Assembly: GCF_030294945.1 (NCBI RefSeq)
Contig: NZ_AP018448.1
Location: 11,008,501 to 11,072,500 of the forward strand
Source of the DNA: Streptomyces graminofaciens
Lineage (GTDB): Bacteria; Actinomycetota; Actinomycetes; Streptomycetales; Streptomycetaceae
DNA length: 64,000 nucleotides
Direction of reading: 5' to 3'
A program made the translations under genes and the position numbers. The notes under the pieces are model-generated. The model did not search any database, was not told where the DNA came from, and saw nothing but the letters and a program-made list of their open reading frames with translations. This document shows, piece by piece, positions 7,909 through 16,637 of the stretch; the stretch's first letter is position 1, and the number at the start of each line of letters is the position of its first letter.

Positions 7909-9375
7909 TCAACGGGATGACAGGGCTGCGGCGTGAGCGGCCCGCAACGAGGGCTTGTCGATCTTGCCGACAGCGTTCTTGGGGATGGCGTCGACCACGA
8001 GGAACGACGTCGGCCGCTTGTAGCCGCTGAGGTGTTGCGCAGTCAGCGCTTCCAGAGCCGCGGGGTGGACAGTCATACCAGGTCGCGGCTGGACGTAGGC
8101 GACTACTACCTCTCCCCACTTGTCGTCAGGCACACCGATGACGGCGGCCTCGAGGACAGACGGGTCAGCCGTGAGGACGTCCTCGATCTCCTTGGGGTAG
8201 ATGTTCTCGCCACCACGGATGATCATGTCTTTCGATCGCCCGACCAGGGTCAGGTAGCCGTCCGCGTCCAGGTGGCCCACGTCGCCCGTGTACAGCCAGC
8301 CGTCCACGATCGTCTTCGCCGTGTCTTCCGGCCGGCCGAGATAACCACGCATGACGTTGGGGCCACGCACGATGACCTCACCATCCATGCCGGTCGCCAG
8401 CTCGTTACCCTGCTCGTCGACGATCCGGAGCTCCTGCCCCGGGACGGCAACCCCCACGGTGCCCGCCCGGCGCGGACCCGCGACGGGGTTGACGGTGGAG
8501 AAGCAGGTCCCTTCGGACAGCCCGTAACCCTCGATGATGGGGAAGCCGTACCGAGCCTCGAATCGGATCGGCAACTCGGCGGAGGCGGGTGCCGCGCCGC
8601 AAGTGCCGTAACGCAGCGAGGACGTGTCGGGTCGAACGTCGGCGGGCAGCGCCTCGAGCACGTTGTAGATCGTGGGCACGGCACTGAAGTAGGTGGGTCG
8701 CTCCCGCTCGACGAGATCGAAGAAGGTCTTGGGGTCGAACCGGTCGGTGATGAAGACACTGCCGCCTGCGACCAGCGGCATGAGCACGCTGACCACGATG
8801 GCGTTGACGTGGAAGAGCGGCAGGATCAGCAAGCAGCGGTCGGTCGGCCCGGTCTCGACCGCCTGACACCCCATCGCCGCCATCGCGTCGATGTTGGAGT
8901 GGTCGAGCATCACGCCCTTCGGTACGCCCGTCGTTCCGCTGGTGTAGATCAGGAGTGCCGGCGCGGTCGAGTCCAGCTGCGGTGTCGGACCCGACCCCAC
9001 CACCTCTCCGCACAGGGCGTCGACGGCCAGCGTGGCGACGCCTGCAGCGGTCGTGCCGTCCTCGACGACCAGCACGCGTGCGCCCGAGTCGTGGAGCTGC
9101 CGTGCGACCTCACCCTCGGTCAGGCTCGGATTGACCGGGGTGACGGTCGCCCCGAGCCGCCAGACCGCGAACAGCAGAAGCACGAACTCGACGCGGTTCC
9201 TCAGCTTGAGCGCCACGACGTCGCCGGTACCGATCCCAAGGTCCTGAAGGTGACGAGCAGCAGCCCGGACACGGGTCAGGAACTGGGCATTGGTGAGCGA
9301 CTGACGCCCGTCGGCAACCGCGGGCCCATCCGGAGTGGATGCGGCGCGACGGTCGGGCAGAGAGGCGAATTTCAT
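7909..9375 (-). CDS. AMP-forming acyl-CoA synthetase/ligase
   Basis: 488 residues starting at MKFASLPDRRA. ANL-superfamily motifs in order: A3 P-loop LLIYTSGTTGVPKG, A5 EGYGLSEGT, A7 YTGDVG, A8 GRSKDMIIRGGENIYP, and catalytic Lys in A10 KNAVGKIDK. It converts a carboxylic acid, ATP and CoA to an acyl-CoA. Second gene after the MBL hydrolase on the minus strand (74-bp gap), sharing the element-B promoter; a plausible entry step feeding the thiolase and acyl-CoA dehydrogenase to its left. Substrate not identifiable. Confidence 0.92.
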   Translation of the reverse strand: MKFASLPDRRAASTPDGPAVADGRQSLTNAQFLTRVRAAARHLQDLGIGTGDVVALKLRNRVEFVLLLFAVWRLGATVTPVNPSLTEGEVARQLHDSGARVLVVEDGTTAAGVATLAVDALCGEVVGSGPTPQLDSTAPALLIYTSGTTGVPKGVMLDHSNIDAMAAMGCQAVETGPTDRCLLILPLFHVNAIVVSVLMPLVAGGSVFITDRFDPKTFFDLVERERPTYFSAVPTIYNVLEALPADVRPDTSSLRYGTCGAAPASAELPIRFEARYGFPIIEGYGLSEGTCFSTVNPVAGPRRAGTVGVAVPGQELRIVDEQGNELATGMDGEVIVRGPNVMRGYLGRPEDTAKTIVDGWLYTGDVGHLDADGYLTLVGRSKDMIIRGGENIYPKEIEDVLTADPSVLEAAVIGVPDDKWGEVVVAYVQPRPGMTVHPAALEALTAQHLSGYKRPTSFLVVDAIPKNAVGKIDKPSLRAAHAAALSSR

Positions 9376-9449
9376 GGTGAGGTCACCTATCGTGGTGTGG
9401 CGCGTTTCAACGCGAAGGCAACAGTGCGGGCTTCGGGTGACAGGCTCGG

Positions 9450-10334
9450 TCACTCAGCAGCATCGCGCTTCGCGATCGCCGCGCCGGCCGAGAACTGGAG
9501 CGTCCAGACGTTGCCGTGGTGCGGGTACTTCTCCACCATGGTGGCCACCAGCTCTTCGGCGTCCTTCGCGACCTCGGAGGCAGCCGCGAAGTCCTGGATG
9601 TAGGCGCGGGTCTGGGCGATCATGGTCTCGACCGCGTAGTCGTCGCCGTCGGGCCTGCGGTGTCCGGACACGATCATGCGCGGGCGGAGGCTCTCCACGG
9701 TGTCGACGGTCTCGAGCCAGTCCTGCCACTCATCGGGCGTCGACAGGCCGAGCATCGGGTGGATCTCGTTGTAGATGGAGTCACCGGCCACGACGACGTC
9801 GATCTCGGGGATGTGCACGATGCTCGTGGGATGGATGTCGGCCTGCTTCACCTCGATGATGTGCAGGGGAGATCCGTCGACGTACAGCGTGTCGCCTTCG
9901 AGCGGTTCCGGAAGCGGCTCCGCCGTGATGCAGGTGTCGCCGAACAGCATGCGCCACTGCTCCATCTGAAGCTGCATGTTCTGCTTCATGGACTCGACCA
10001 CGTGGGGCAGCGCCACGGCCTTCGCCTCCGGGAACCGCTCCAGGAGCGGTCCGCAGCCCAGGTAGTGATCAGCGTGATCGTGGGTGATGTAGATCGTCGT
10101 GAGCTTCTTGCCGGTGCGCTCGATCAGGTCACCGAGGTCACGGACGTCGTCCTTGAGGTAGAGCGCGTCGATCAGGACCACCTCGGAGGCGCCGCTCACG
10201 AGCGTGGCCGTGGTGGGCGAGAAGGTGCCGTTCGGTACGCCGGGAAACTCCTCGGCCGGGACATTCGGCCAGCGACCGACGAAGACCGTGGCGCGGACGG
10301 GTGCGGCCGGCGAGGAGTGGGGGGCAGTGGTCAC
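9450..10334 (-). CDS. MBL-fold metallo-hydrolase
   Basis: 294 residues, GTG start with GGAGG. The metal site THDHADH lies at residues 84-90, with further ligands in VVVAGDSIYNE and the VSGHRRPDG block, as in metallo-beta-lactamase-fold hydrolases (lactonase or thioesterase-like). The length and N-terminus (WPNVPAEEFPGVPNG) suggest a cytoplasmic enzyme without signal peptide. First gene of the element-B unit and followed by an acyl-CoA ligase; it may open a lactone or hydrolyse a thioester in the pathway. Confidence 0.88.
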   Translation of the reverse strand: MTTAPHSSPAAPVRATVFVGRWPNVPAEEFPGVPNGTFSPTTATLVSGASEVVLIDALYLKDDVRDLGDLIERTGKKLTTIYITHDHADHYLGCGPLLERFPEAKAVALPHVVESMKQNMQLQMEQWRMLFGDTCITAEPLPEPLEGDTLYVDGSPLHIIEVKQADIHPTSIVHIPEIDVVVAGDSIYNEIHPMLGLSTPDEWQDWLETVDTVESLRPRMIVSGHRRPDGDDYAVETMIAQTRAYIQDFAAASEVAKDAEELVATMVEKYPHHGNVWTLQFSAGAAIAKRDAAE

Positions 10335-10419
10335 GAGGTACCTCCGGTTGCGGTGTTGTCGGCCGACGCGGCATTGCGCACGTCGGCGGCGAAGTCACGT
10401 TATGAACGCACGCTCGGTG

Positions 10420-10462
10420 ACTCATAGAACGAGTGCGCCGAGCGCTGGTACGCGAGCGCCAC
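10420..10462. promoter_or_regulatory. Conserved bipartite element, copy B (upstream of MBL hydrolase)
   Basis: CATAGAACGAGTGCGCC at 10423-10439 and TGGTACG at 10446-10452, then GCGCC. 89 bp upstream of the MBL hydrolase start. Same boxes and spacing as copies A and C. Confidence 0.75.
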
Positions 10463-10722
10463 GTTGCTCTGAAGCACCACCGTGGCTGCTGGAGCGGTAG
10501 ATGCGGCTCACTGCAGGACAGGCAACCCCGCGGAGACAGCGGCAGCGCAGAGTGCCAGAGTGATCGCGACGGTCGGCGCGACGCGCCGTTCGCTCGGCAG
10601 GGAGCGGAAGAGTCTGAACAGCGTGATCATCGCTGCGATCGGTGGTGCGGCTCGCCAGAAATCGCACAGGGGCCCGCGACCGGCAGCAGCGAGCGCGGTA
10701 TCCGCATACGGCGTCATCCGTG
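10463..10722. other. Region without a firm gene
   Basis: Between element B and the small gene ending at 10723. A 69-codon minus-strand frame (10508-10717) has two hydrophobic stretches (residues ~23-36 and ~46-66) but no ribosome binding site and no family resemblance, so I do not call it. Confidence 0.4.
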
Positions 10723-10980
10723 TCAGTGCGCGTGTCGTCTACCCCACACATGCGTAGGCGAGGATGCTCGGCCCGCGACGACGGCACGCAGCGCCTCCTC
10801 GAGCGGCTCCAGTCTGGCGGTCTGCGTCAGTTGTCGGCAGGTCGATGCGGGGAATCCTGTCCCCGGCTCCCAGATCGCCCCCCCCGGGATCCGCGGATCG
10901 CGCATGATGCCCGCGAAGGTCGGCCGGTCGATGCGGTAGCGGGTGCCCTCGCCGCGGGTGGTACGCGCTGTGGTCATCAT
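10723..10980 (-). CDS. Small protein of unknown function
   Basis: 85 residues from an ATG directly preceded by GAGGAG, a good start signal. I do not recognise a family: the N-terminal half (GTRYRIDRPTFAGIMRDPRI, then GGAIWEPGTGFP) looks like folded protein, the rest is less convincing and ends in a basic tail. It is downstream of the tautomerase gene in the same minus-strand unit (94-bp gap). It may be a truncated gene that lost its C-terminal part. Confidence 0.5.
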   Translation of the reverse strand: MMTTARTTRGEGTRYRIDRPTFAGIMRDPRIPGGAIWEPGTGFPASTCRQLTQTARLEPLEEALRAVVAGRASSPTHVWGRRHAH

Positions 10981-11074
10981 GGGCTCCTCAGACGGATCAT
11001 CCGGAGATGGATGAGGTCCCGGGGCACGCACGGTCGACAGCACCTCACGATGCCTCGGGACCTCGGTCAGCGGG

Positions 11075-11515
11075 TCAGCCGGTCAGCTCGTAGGGGACGG
11101 GCCGGTTCTCCCTGGCCCAGAGCTTCTCGATGTCGGACTCCGGCGGAGGCGGAACGATGCCCTGGACGCGCCAGAGGTCCATGGGGGTCTCGTCGATGTG
11201 GACCTCCCAGTCGTAGCCGCGCTCCTTGACCAACGGCGCCAGCTTCTCCTCGATGACCTCCATGCACAGGAACCGCATCTCGGGGTCGTCCATCTGCCGG
11301 GCGATGTGGTCCACGCGGATCCGTATGAAGTTGTGGTTTGCCTTACCACCGACGTACATGGTGTTCGCCGGCATGTCCTTGAACAGGACGACGACATAGA
11401 ACTTCGGCAGGTCATAGGCGTAGTCCGTGTAGAGCGAGGTGATCCTCTGGGACAGCTGTTCCTTGTCCTGCGGGGTGAAGGCGTTCTCGGGGGTGAAGAT
11501 CTCCCAGTACGGCAT
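11075..11515 (-). CDS. Tautomerase-superfamily protein, cis-CaaD/oxalocrotonate tautomerase-like
   Basis: 146 residues, the length of the two-beta-alpha-beta fused members such as cis-3-chloroacrylate dehalogenase. The initiator Met is followed by Pro (MPYWEIFTPENAF), the N-terminal catalytic proline of this superfamily. Arginine-rich NFIRIRVDHIARQ and the later Tyr/Glu pair (KERGYDWEVHIDE) fall where the family binds a carboxylate. It could tautomerise an enol or hydrate an unsaturated acid. Sits 55 bp downstream of the alpha/beta hydrolase in the element-C unit. Confidence 0.85.
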   Translation of the reverse strand: MPYWEIFTPENAFTPQDKEQLSQRITSLYTDYAYDLPKFYVVVLFKDMPANTMYVGGKANHNFIRIRVDHIARQMDDPEMRFLCMEVIEEKLAPLVKERGYDWEVHIDETPMDLWRVQGIVPPPPESDIEKLWARENRPVPYELTG

Positions 11516-11570
11516 TGCGGCTCCTTGATGGATGGATCGGTGACGGAAGGTGCGGCTCAGGAGGGGGGGC

Positions 11571-12476
11571 TCAGCCCCGGAGGTGCTTGACGAAGTGGTC
11601 CCGTGCGGCTGCGGAGAGCTCGTCGAAGCCGGGGCCGCTGTAGAAGTCGAAGTGGCCGCCCTGCTTGACGATGATCTGCTTCGGCTCCCGGGCCTCCTCG
11701 TACGCGTCGAGGGCCAACTCGAACGGTGCCACCCTGTCGTTGTCGGCCACGATCATCAGGAGCGGGGTCGGCGCGATGCGGCTGATGAAGGTACCCGGGG
11801 CGTACTCGGTCACCATTTCCATGCTTCGAGCCGTCAGCTCGTTCTTCCAGTTGGGCGCCCGGTCCGCCGACGTCTTGCTGAACCACTCGTAGGCGTCGGC
11901 CGCGGGCATCACGGCCTGCGCCGTAGGGTCGGCCGCGACGACCGGGACCATAGCGGGCTCTCCGCCGGTGAACCGGTTGAGTCGGTCGCCCTCCTGGATC
12001 GCACGGAAGACCGGGATGAAGTCCGGCCGGATCGCCCGGCTCAGGGTGCGCGGACCCGTGATGAACGGCACCTGGGAGACGACGGCCTTCACCCTCTTGT
12101 CGATCGCCGCGACCATGAGGACGTGTCCACCGGAGAAGCTGGAGCCCCAGATGCCGATCTTCGACGCGTCCACCTCGGGGCGGGTGGTGGCGTAGGTGAT
12201 CGCGTTCCGGAAATCCCGGTACTGCAGGACCGGGTCGACCTCCTGGCGGGGAGTTCCCTCACTGTCGCCGAAGTTCCGGTGATCGTAGGCGAGCACGTTG
12301 AGGCCGGCTTCGGAGAAGACCACGGCATAGTCGTCGAGGTGCATCTCCTTGACGCATGACAGCCCGTGCGCCAGGACCACGACCGGTGCCGGCGTGCTGG
12401 TGTTCCTGGCCGGATAGAACCAGCCCCGGAGGGCGACGCCGCCCTCGCCCTTGAACTCGATGTCTTCTCGATTCAT
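11571..12476 (-). CDS. Alpha/beta hydrolase (esterase or C-C hydrolase-like)
   Basis: 301 residues. VVVLAHGLSCVKEMHLDDY gives the oxyanion region, WGSSFSGGHVL the nucleophile elbow (a GxSxS variant, Ser113), LLMIVADNDRVAP the acid region and GGHFDFY the catalytic His. This type resembles dienelactone-hydrolase-like or DUF1100-like cytosolic hydrolases. First gene of the element-C unit, followed by the tautomerase. A hydrolase plus tautomerase pair suggests processing of a ring-opened or lactone intermediate. Confidence 0.88.
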   Translation of the reverse strand: MNREDIEFKGEGGVALRGWFYPARNTSTPAPVVVLAHGLSCVKEMHLDDYAVVFSEAGLNVLAYDHRNFGDSEGTPRQEVDPVLQYRDFRNAITYATTRPEVDASKIGIWGSSFSGGHVLMVAAIDKRVKAVVSQVPFITGPRTLSRAIRPDFIPVFRAIQEGDRLNRFTGGEPAMVPVVAADPTAQAVMPAADAYEWFSKTSADRAPNWKNELTARSMEMVTEYAPGTFISRIAPTPLLMIVADNDRVAPFELALDAYEEAREPKQIIVKQGGHFDFYSGPGFDELSAAARDHFVKHLRG

Positions 12477-12589
12477 GTGATCTTCCGATTCGCTTGCGAT
12501 GGTCCGTCGGTCTGTGGAGGTTCACTCGGAGTGATCCGACACTCGCGAGTAGTGGTGGCGGGCCCAGAATCCACGAATGCCTGTGAGGG

Positions 12590-12632
12590 CTCATAGAAGG
12601 ATCGCGCCGCGGGGTGGTACGGGTGTGCCACG
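12590..12632. promoter_or_regulatory. Conserved bipartite element, copy C (upstream of alpha/beta hydrolase)
   Basis: CATAGAAGGATCGCGCC from 12592 and TGGTACG at 12615-12621, then GTGCC. 116 bp upstream of the hydrolase ATG and immediately beside the 3' end of the AraC gene at 12649. Confidence 0.75.
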
Positions 12633-12648
12633 GCCTACGAGGAGACGG

Positions 12649-13602
12649 TCAGGCGCATCCGTGGGCTTCCCGGTAGTCGCCGGGCGACAGCGAGAACTCT
12701 CGACGGAACTCCCGTCCGAAGTGGCTGGCATCGCAGAAGCCCCACCGGTGCGCGATCGCGGCAATGCAGAGGTTCGTGTTCACCAGGTCGCCTCTGGCCG
12801 CTGCCAGGCGGTGCATGCGGATGACCGCCCCGACGGTGTCCCCGGTCGACGCGAAGGCCCGGTGGACCGTCCTCGGAGAAACGCTGTGGGCGGCAGCGAG
12901 GTCGGCGACTCTGATCGGTCCACCGGCGAGATGGTCGATGATCCAGTCTTCCAGCCGCCGTCGGAACAATTGCAGGAACTCGTCGTCGCCGATGTGGGGT
13001 CGACTCGCACGGATCATGCCGGCGATGAGGACGAGGAGGGCGTTGCGCGCTCCCTCGACCTCCGCCGCGGACATCCGCCCGATGTGACGGTCCATGCTCA
13101 TGAGGAAGCCGTGGAGGAGGTTGGCCAAAGGGTTCTGAGCCGTGTCCAGGAGCAGGCAACCGGGTGCACCGCCCCCCGCGTCGAACGGGGACAGGGCGCT
13201 CATGGGCACCCGGACCGTTCGTTTGGCCAGGTGATCCGGGATGACGAACCGCCCGGTGGTGCGGGTGCTCATGATGAGAAGCGTTCCTGGTCGCAGGATG
13301 ACGGTCTCGTCAGAAGTCTCGATGATCTGTTGGCCGGCGTTGGCGGCGAGAAGCAGCAGGGCGTCATCGTCCTGACGCACTGCGTTTCTGCCTCGGGTCC
13401 CTTCGACCCGCGGGCACACCCAGTCGGTGATGAGAAGGTCTCCGAGGTCCAGCTCCTCGGCAGATCCGAAGCGCTTGACCGGCCCTGTGAGCCGCAGGTC
13501 CATGGAGGCAAGGCGGTCGCGGACGGCGAGCCTCCAGCGGACGTCCAACTCTTCGGGTGTCAGCAGGTTGGCGGGGCTTAGCATGGGTGGGGCGACAGTC
13601 AC
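12649..13602 (-). CDS. AraC-family transcriptional regulator
   Basis: 317 residues from a GTG with GGAG five bases upstream; the frame stays open far beyond but that overlaps the divergent gene. N-terminal ligand-binding domain (AraC-binding-like, PVKRFGSAEELDLGDLLI) and C-terminal double HTH (IRVADLAAAHSVSPRTVHRA, then IAAIAHRWGFCDASHFGREF and FSLSPGDYR). Divergent from a second AraC-type gene with 94 bp between starts. Candidate activator for the three bipartite elements, one of which lies just after its stop. Confidence 0.9.
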   Translation of the reverse strand: MTVAPPMLSPANLLTPEELDVRWRLAVRDRLASMDLRLTGPVKRFGSAEELDLGDLLITDWVCPRVEGTRGRNAVRQDDDALLLLAANAGQQIIETSDETVILRPGTLLIMSTRTTGRFVIPDHLAKRTVRVPMSALSPFDAGGGAPGCLLLDTAQNPLANLLHGFLMSMDRHIGRMSAAEVEGARNALLVLIAGMIRASRPHIGDDEFLQLFRRRLEDWIIDHLAGGPIRVADLAAAHSVSPRTVHRAFASTGDTVGAVIRMHRLAAARGDLVNTNLCIAAIAHRWGFCDASHFGREFRREFSLSPGDYREAHGCA

Positions 13603-13696
13603 TTCGGCTCCAGCTCGATAGAAGCTGTCCTCTCGGTCGTGACTCGTAGTTTGCTTCGTCGAAACATTCCGGTACTTGCCCTGAGGCGACAAGGAT

Positions 13697-14749
13697 TTGT
13701 CCTTGCGTGACACCGATCTTCCTGTCCGGTGCTCTGCCCTGCATGGGCTGTCCGCGCTCGTCACCGAGATCGGCGGCTCGGGCCCCGAACTCCTCGCGGC
13801 ATATGGCTTCGACGAGGCGAGGATCGCCGAGGGCAACTCGTTCGTCAGTATCCGACTGGTCGAGCGCGTCCTCGAGGAAACGGCCGGCCGATTCGCGCTT
13901 CCGGACCTCGGGTTGAGGATGGCGGCGCAGCAGGATCTGCATGTGCTGGGACCGCTGGCGATCGCCATGGAGAACTCACGCACGATCGGCGAGGCCGTCG
14001 AGTGCGCGAGCCGGTACCTGTTCGTCTACAGCCCGGCCCTCTCACTCGAGGAAACCGACGATCCGCTGGGAAGTCCCGGTGTGGTCGGCCTTCGCTACAC
14101 AACCACGGGCATCAACGCATCCCCACAGGCGATCGACTACGGCATCGGGATCGTCCACCAAGTCCTGACGCTGATCCACGGCGACGCACCCTACGGACTT
14201 CGTTCGGTCCTGCTTCCACACGCTCGCCTGGCACAGGAAAGCTCCTACCGGAAGTACTTCGGGGCCGAGGTCCGATTCGACTGTCCGAGCGCGGTCCTGC
14301 GCGTCCCGAGCCAACTGTTCTCGACACCGGTCAGCGGCGGCGATGACCTGCTTCACGACATCGCGATGGACCATCTCGAAACGCACTTCGGCCGCCAGCA
14401 CGTGCCGATGTCGGACCTGGTCGCAGCGATTCTCAGCGAACAGCTCGGATCCAGCGGTCCGGACCTGTCGAAAGTCGCGCGCCTGCTGAGTCTCCACCCG
14501 CGTTCACTGCAGCGGTCCCTGTCCAAGGAGGGCACGACCTTCTCCGGCGTCGTCGATCGTGTACGCAGGAGTCAGGCCCTGGACTTGATCACGACGACCG
14601 ACCTGTCCTTCTCGCAGATCGCGGCCAGCCTGGGGATGCAGGAACAGTCCAGCCTCACTCGTGCGGTACGTCGGTGGTTCGACACGTCACCTTCCAGACT
14701 GCGACGCGAAGGACAGGAGCCGAAAGGTCAGTCCGCCCTCATCGACTGA
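13697..14749 (+). CDS. AraC-family transcriptional regulator (OruR/AraC-type with long N-terminal domain)
   Basis: About 350 residues with a TTG start; TTG at 13697 or 13703, the latter with AAGGA at better spacing. N-terminal Arabinose_bd-like domain (LLAAYGFDEARIAEGNSFVS, GLRMAAQQDLHVLGPLAIA) and C-terminal HTH (VARLLSLHPRSLQRSLSKEG; FSQIAASLGMQEQSSLTRAV, FDTSPSRLRR). This architecture is common in regulators of catabolic operons. It pairs with the divergent AraC gene, so two related activators guard one locus. Confidence 0.9.
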   Translation: MSLRDTDLPVRCSALHGLSALVTEIGGSGPELLAAYGFDEARIAEGNSFVSIRLVERVLEETAGRFALPDLGLRMAAQQDLHVLGPLAIAMENSRTIGEAVECASRYLFVYSPALSLEETDDPLGSPGVVGLRYTTTGINASPQAIDYGIGIVHQVLTLIHGDAPYGLRSVLLPHARLAQESSYRKYFGAEVRFDCPSAVLRVPSQLFSTPVSGGDDLLHDIAMDHLETHFGRQHVPMSDLVAAILSEQLGSSGPDLSKVARLLSLHPRSLQRSLSKEGTTFSGVVDRVRRSQALDLITTTDLSFSQIAASLGMQEQSSLTRAVRRWFDTSPSRLRREGQEPKGQSALID

Positions 14750-14814
14750 GCGTGCTCCGCGAGCCCCGCGCCGGCCCCGGGTGATCTCGTCTCTCCACGG
14801 TCTCAAGTCCGCCG

Positions 14815-16385
14815 TCACAGGTCTGAGTTCGGAGCTGCCTCTGCCTGGGAGGGCCTGTTCGGCCCAGATGACCTTGCCCTCGCCACTGTGCCGTGCGCCC
14901 AGCGCTCGGCGAGTTGGGCGACTAGGAGCAGGCCGCGGCCGCCTTCGTCGAAGACCCGGGCATGGCGCAGGTGCGGGGCGGTGCTGCTGGCGTCGGAGAC
15001 CTCGCACGTCAGGGTGGATTGGAGGATCATCCGCAGCTGTATGGGGGCTTTGCCGTAGCGGATGGCGTGGGTCACCAGTTCGCTGACCATGAGCTCCGTG
15101 GTGAAGGACAGTTCTTCCAGGCCCCAGGCGGCGAGTTGGTCGGATGCGTGGGTGCGGGCGCCGGCCACGATCGCCGGGTCGGAGGGGAGATCCAATGTGG
15201 CGACATGCCTGGCGTCAAGCGCTCGGGTTCGCGCCACGAGAAGAGCGATGTCATCGGTGGGGCGGCCGGGCAGCAGCGCGGACAGCAGGTCCTCGCAGGT
15301 CGCCTCCAACGAAGCGGGTGCTCGGGCAAGGACGTTGCGCAGCAGCGTGAGTGCGGTGTCCACGTCGCGAGCGCGGCTTTGGATGAGGCCGTCGGTGGGC
15401 CAGGGAGCACAGGCGGGAGACCGGGTCGTAGACCGCGTACAGGCAGGTGGCGCTTGTCTCGTCCGCACCCCGTTCCTGCTCACGCTGCATCCGGATGACC
15501 ACGTCATCGAGGTGGGTGAGCAGTTCGTCGGGCATCAGGTCGATGTCCGCGAGAGTACGGACGGCCGTCCGCAGGCGGCCCATGGTGGCGAGTGCGACGC
15601 GGGCACCGGACAGCGGAATCACGTCGTACCAGTCGCCGCCCACGCCTGCCCGGGATCCGCAGGGCAGGTAGCGGCAGGCGGTCTCGACGGCGGACTGTTC
15701 GGGCACCTGGTGCTGGAGCAAGCTGCGCTGGAGCGTGAGCGCCGTGGAACGTTCGTGGGCGTAGCGACGGGCGTTGTCGGTGTACACGGCTGCTCTGGAC
15801 GCGATCTCGTGGGCCAGGAGCAGATCCTCGTCGTCGAACGGGACTGCGGTTCGGTGGCGGAGGAACTGCACGAGGCCCAGGGGGGTTCCGCGGGCCCACA
15901 GCGGGACCAGGAGCACTGAGTGGATGCCGAAGATCCGCAGGGCACGTCTGCGGTCCGGGGAAGCCGCCAACCATGGCGGAACGTCGGAGCCCGCGATGTC
16001 GTGCCGCAGGGCTGTCCAGTGGCCAGTGAGCGAGCAGGCTCCGACCCCTCGGGATATGTGTGCCTTTCCCTGGTGCCGACTGCTGAGTCCGGGCAGCCAT
16101 CCAGCACGGATTGCTGGGCGCCCCGACGGACCGCCGCGCAACGTGGGTCGGCACCACACCCCCCTCCTGGAGCGCGGAGTCGAGTAGGTCGACGGTGACG
16201 AGATCAGCGAAGCGGTCGGTAGCGACGTCTGCCAGTTCCTGGGCGGTGCAGGCGGTGCAGGCGGTGTCCAGGGTGGTCCCGATCCGCGTGTTGGCCTCGT
16301 TGATCACGCTCAGCCGCCTCTGCAGTGGTATGCCCAAACCTTCGGAAGCTCCCAGCGCAAGCACTGCAGGTCGTGCTCCTACAGT
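14815..16385 (-). pseudogene. Degraded SpoIIE-type PP2C phosphatase with GAF and anti-sigma-like ATPase domains
   Basis: One ancestral gene read in three frames. N-terminal part: RLSVINEANTRIGTTLDTAC, then ELADVATDRFADLVTVDLLD. After a frameshift: GAF text GIHSVLLVPLWARGTPLGLV and SpoIIE text GVGGDWYDVIPLSGARVALA, where the GDxxGHG metal block is deleted (ARVALATMGRLRTAV). Another out-of-frame deletion joins SRLCSLA to PTDGLIQSRARDVD; the tail TTELMVSELVTHAIRYGKAP is an RsbW-like HATPase. Several lesions and loss of metal-binding residues make it non-functional. In life it would have been a sigma-regulation phosphatase. Confidence 0.8.
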
Positions 16386-16637
16386 GAGTCGGCACGCCCA
16401 GCTTCTCGAACAGCTCGCGCAGCGTGTACGGCTGGACTTCCGGGCCGACTCCGGACAGCTGGTGCAGCGCCGTCTCGAACTCGAAGCGGCCTCATCGAAA
16501 CGAGGTGGCACAGCCGCCGGGGACGTTGTGGCGCTCCGCCAGGAGGGTGCGCGGTCCCAGCGTTGGAGGGTGGCGGCGGTCAGTCCGGCGTTGCCCCGCG
16601 CCGATGACCACCGCGTCGAAGTCCGTCGTGGTGGTTA
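16386..16637 (-). pseudogene. N-terminal fragment of a phytoene-dehydrogenase-like FAD oxidoreductase
   Basis: TTTTDFDAVVIGAG (dinucleotide-binding motif), then after a frame change TLLAERHNVPGGCATSFR, then RFEFETALHQLSGVGPE and TLRELFEKLGVPTHC in another frame: the beginning of a CrtI-like NAD(P)/FAD-dependent amine/carotenoid oxidoreductase. It begins exactly at the stop of the SnoaL gene, where GTGA coupling would be expected, but the codon is now GTA. The remaining ~400 residues are gone, replaced by the phosphatase remnant. Confidence 0.7.

Noticed and set aside
7933..9603. 556-codon plus-strand frame across the acyl-CoA ligase
   Set aside because: Antisense shadow of the ligase gene caused by GC skew; His/Asp/Gly-rich, no motifs.
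10508..10717. Possible 69-residue membrane peptide on the minus strand
   Set aside because: Two hydrophobic stretches but no ribosome binding site, no neighbours of the same kind, no family.
16245..16270. GCAGGCGGT triplet repeat as a regulatory repeat
   Set aside because: It encodes a short ACTACTA-type duplication inside the phosphatase remnant; better seen as slippage in a dead gene.
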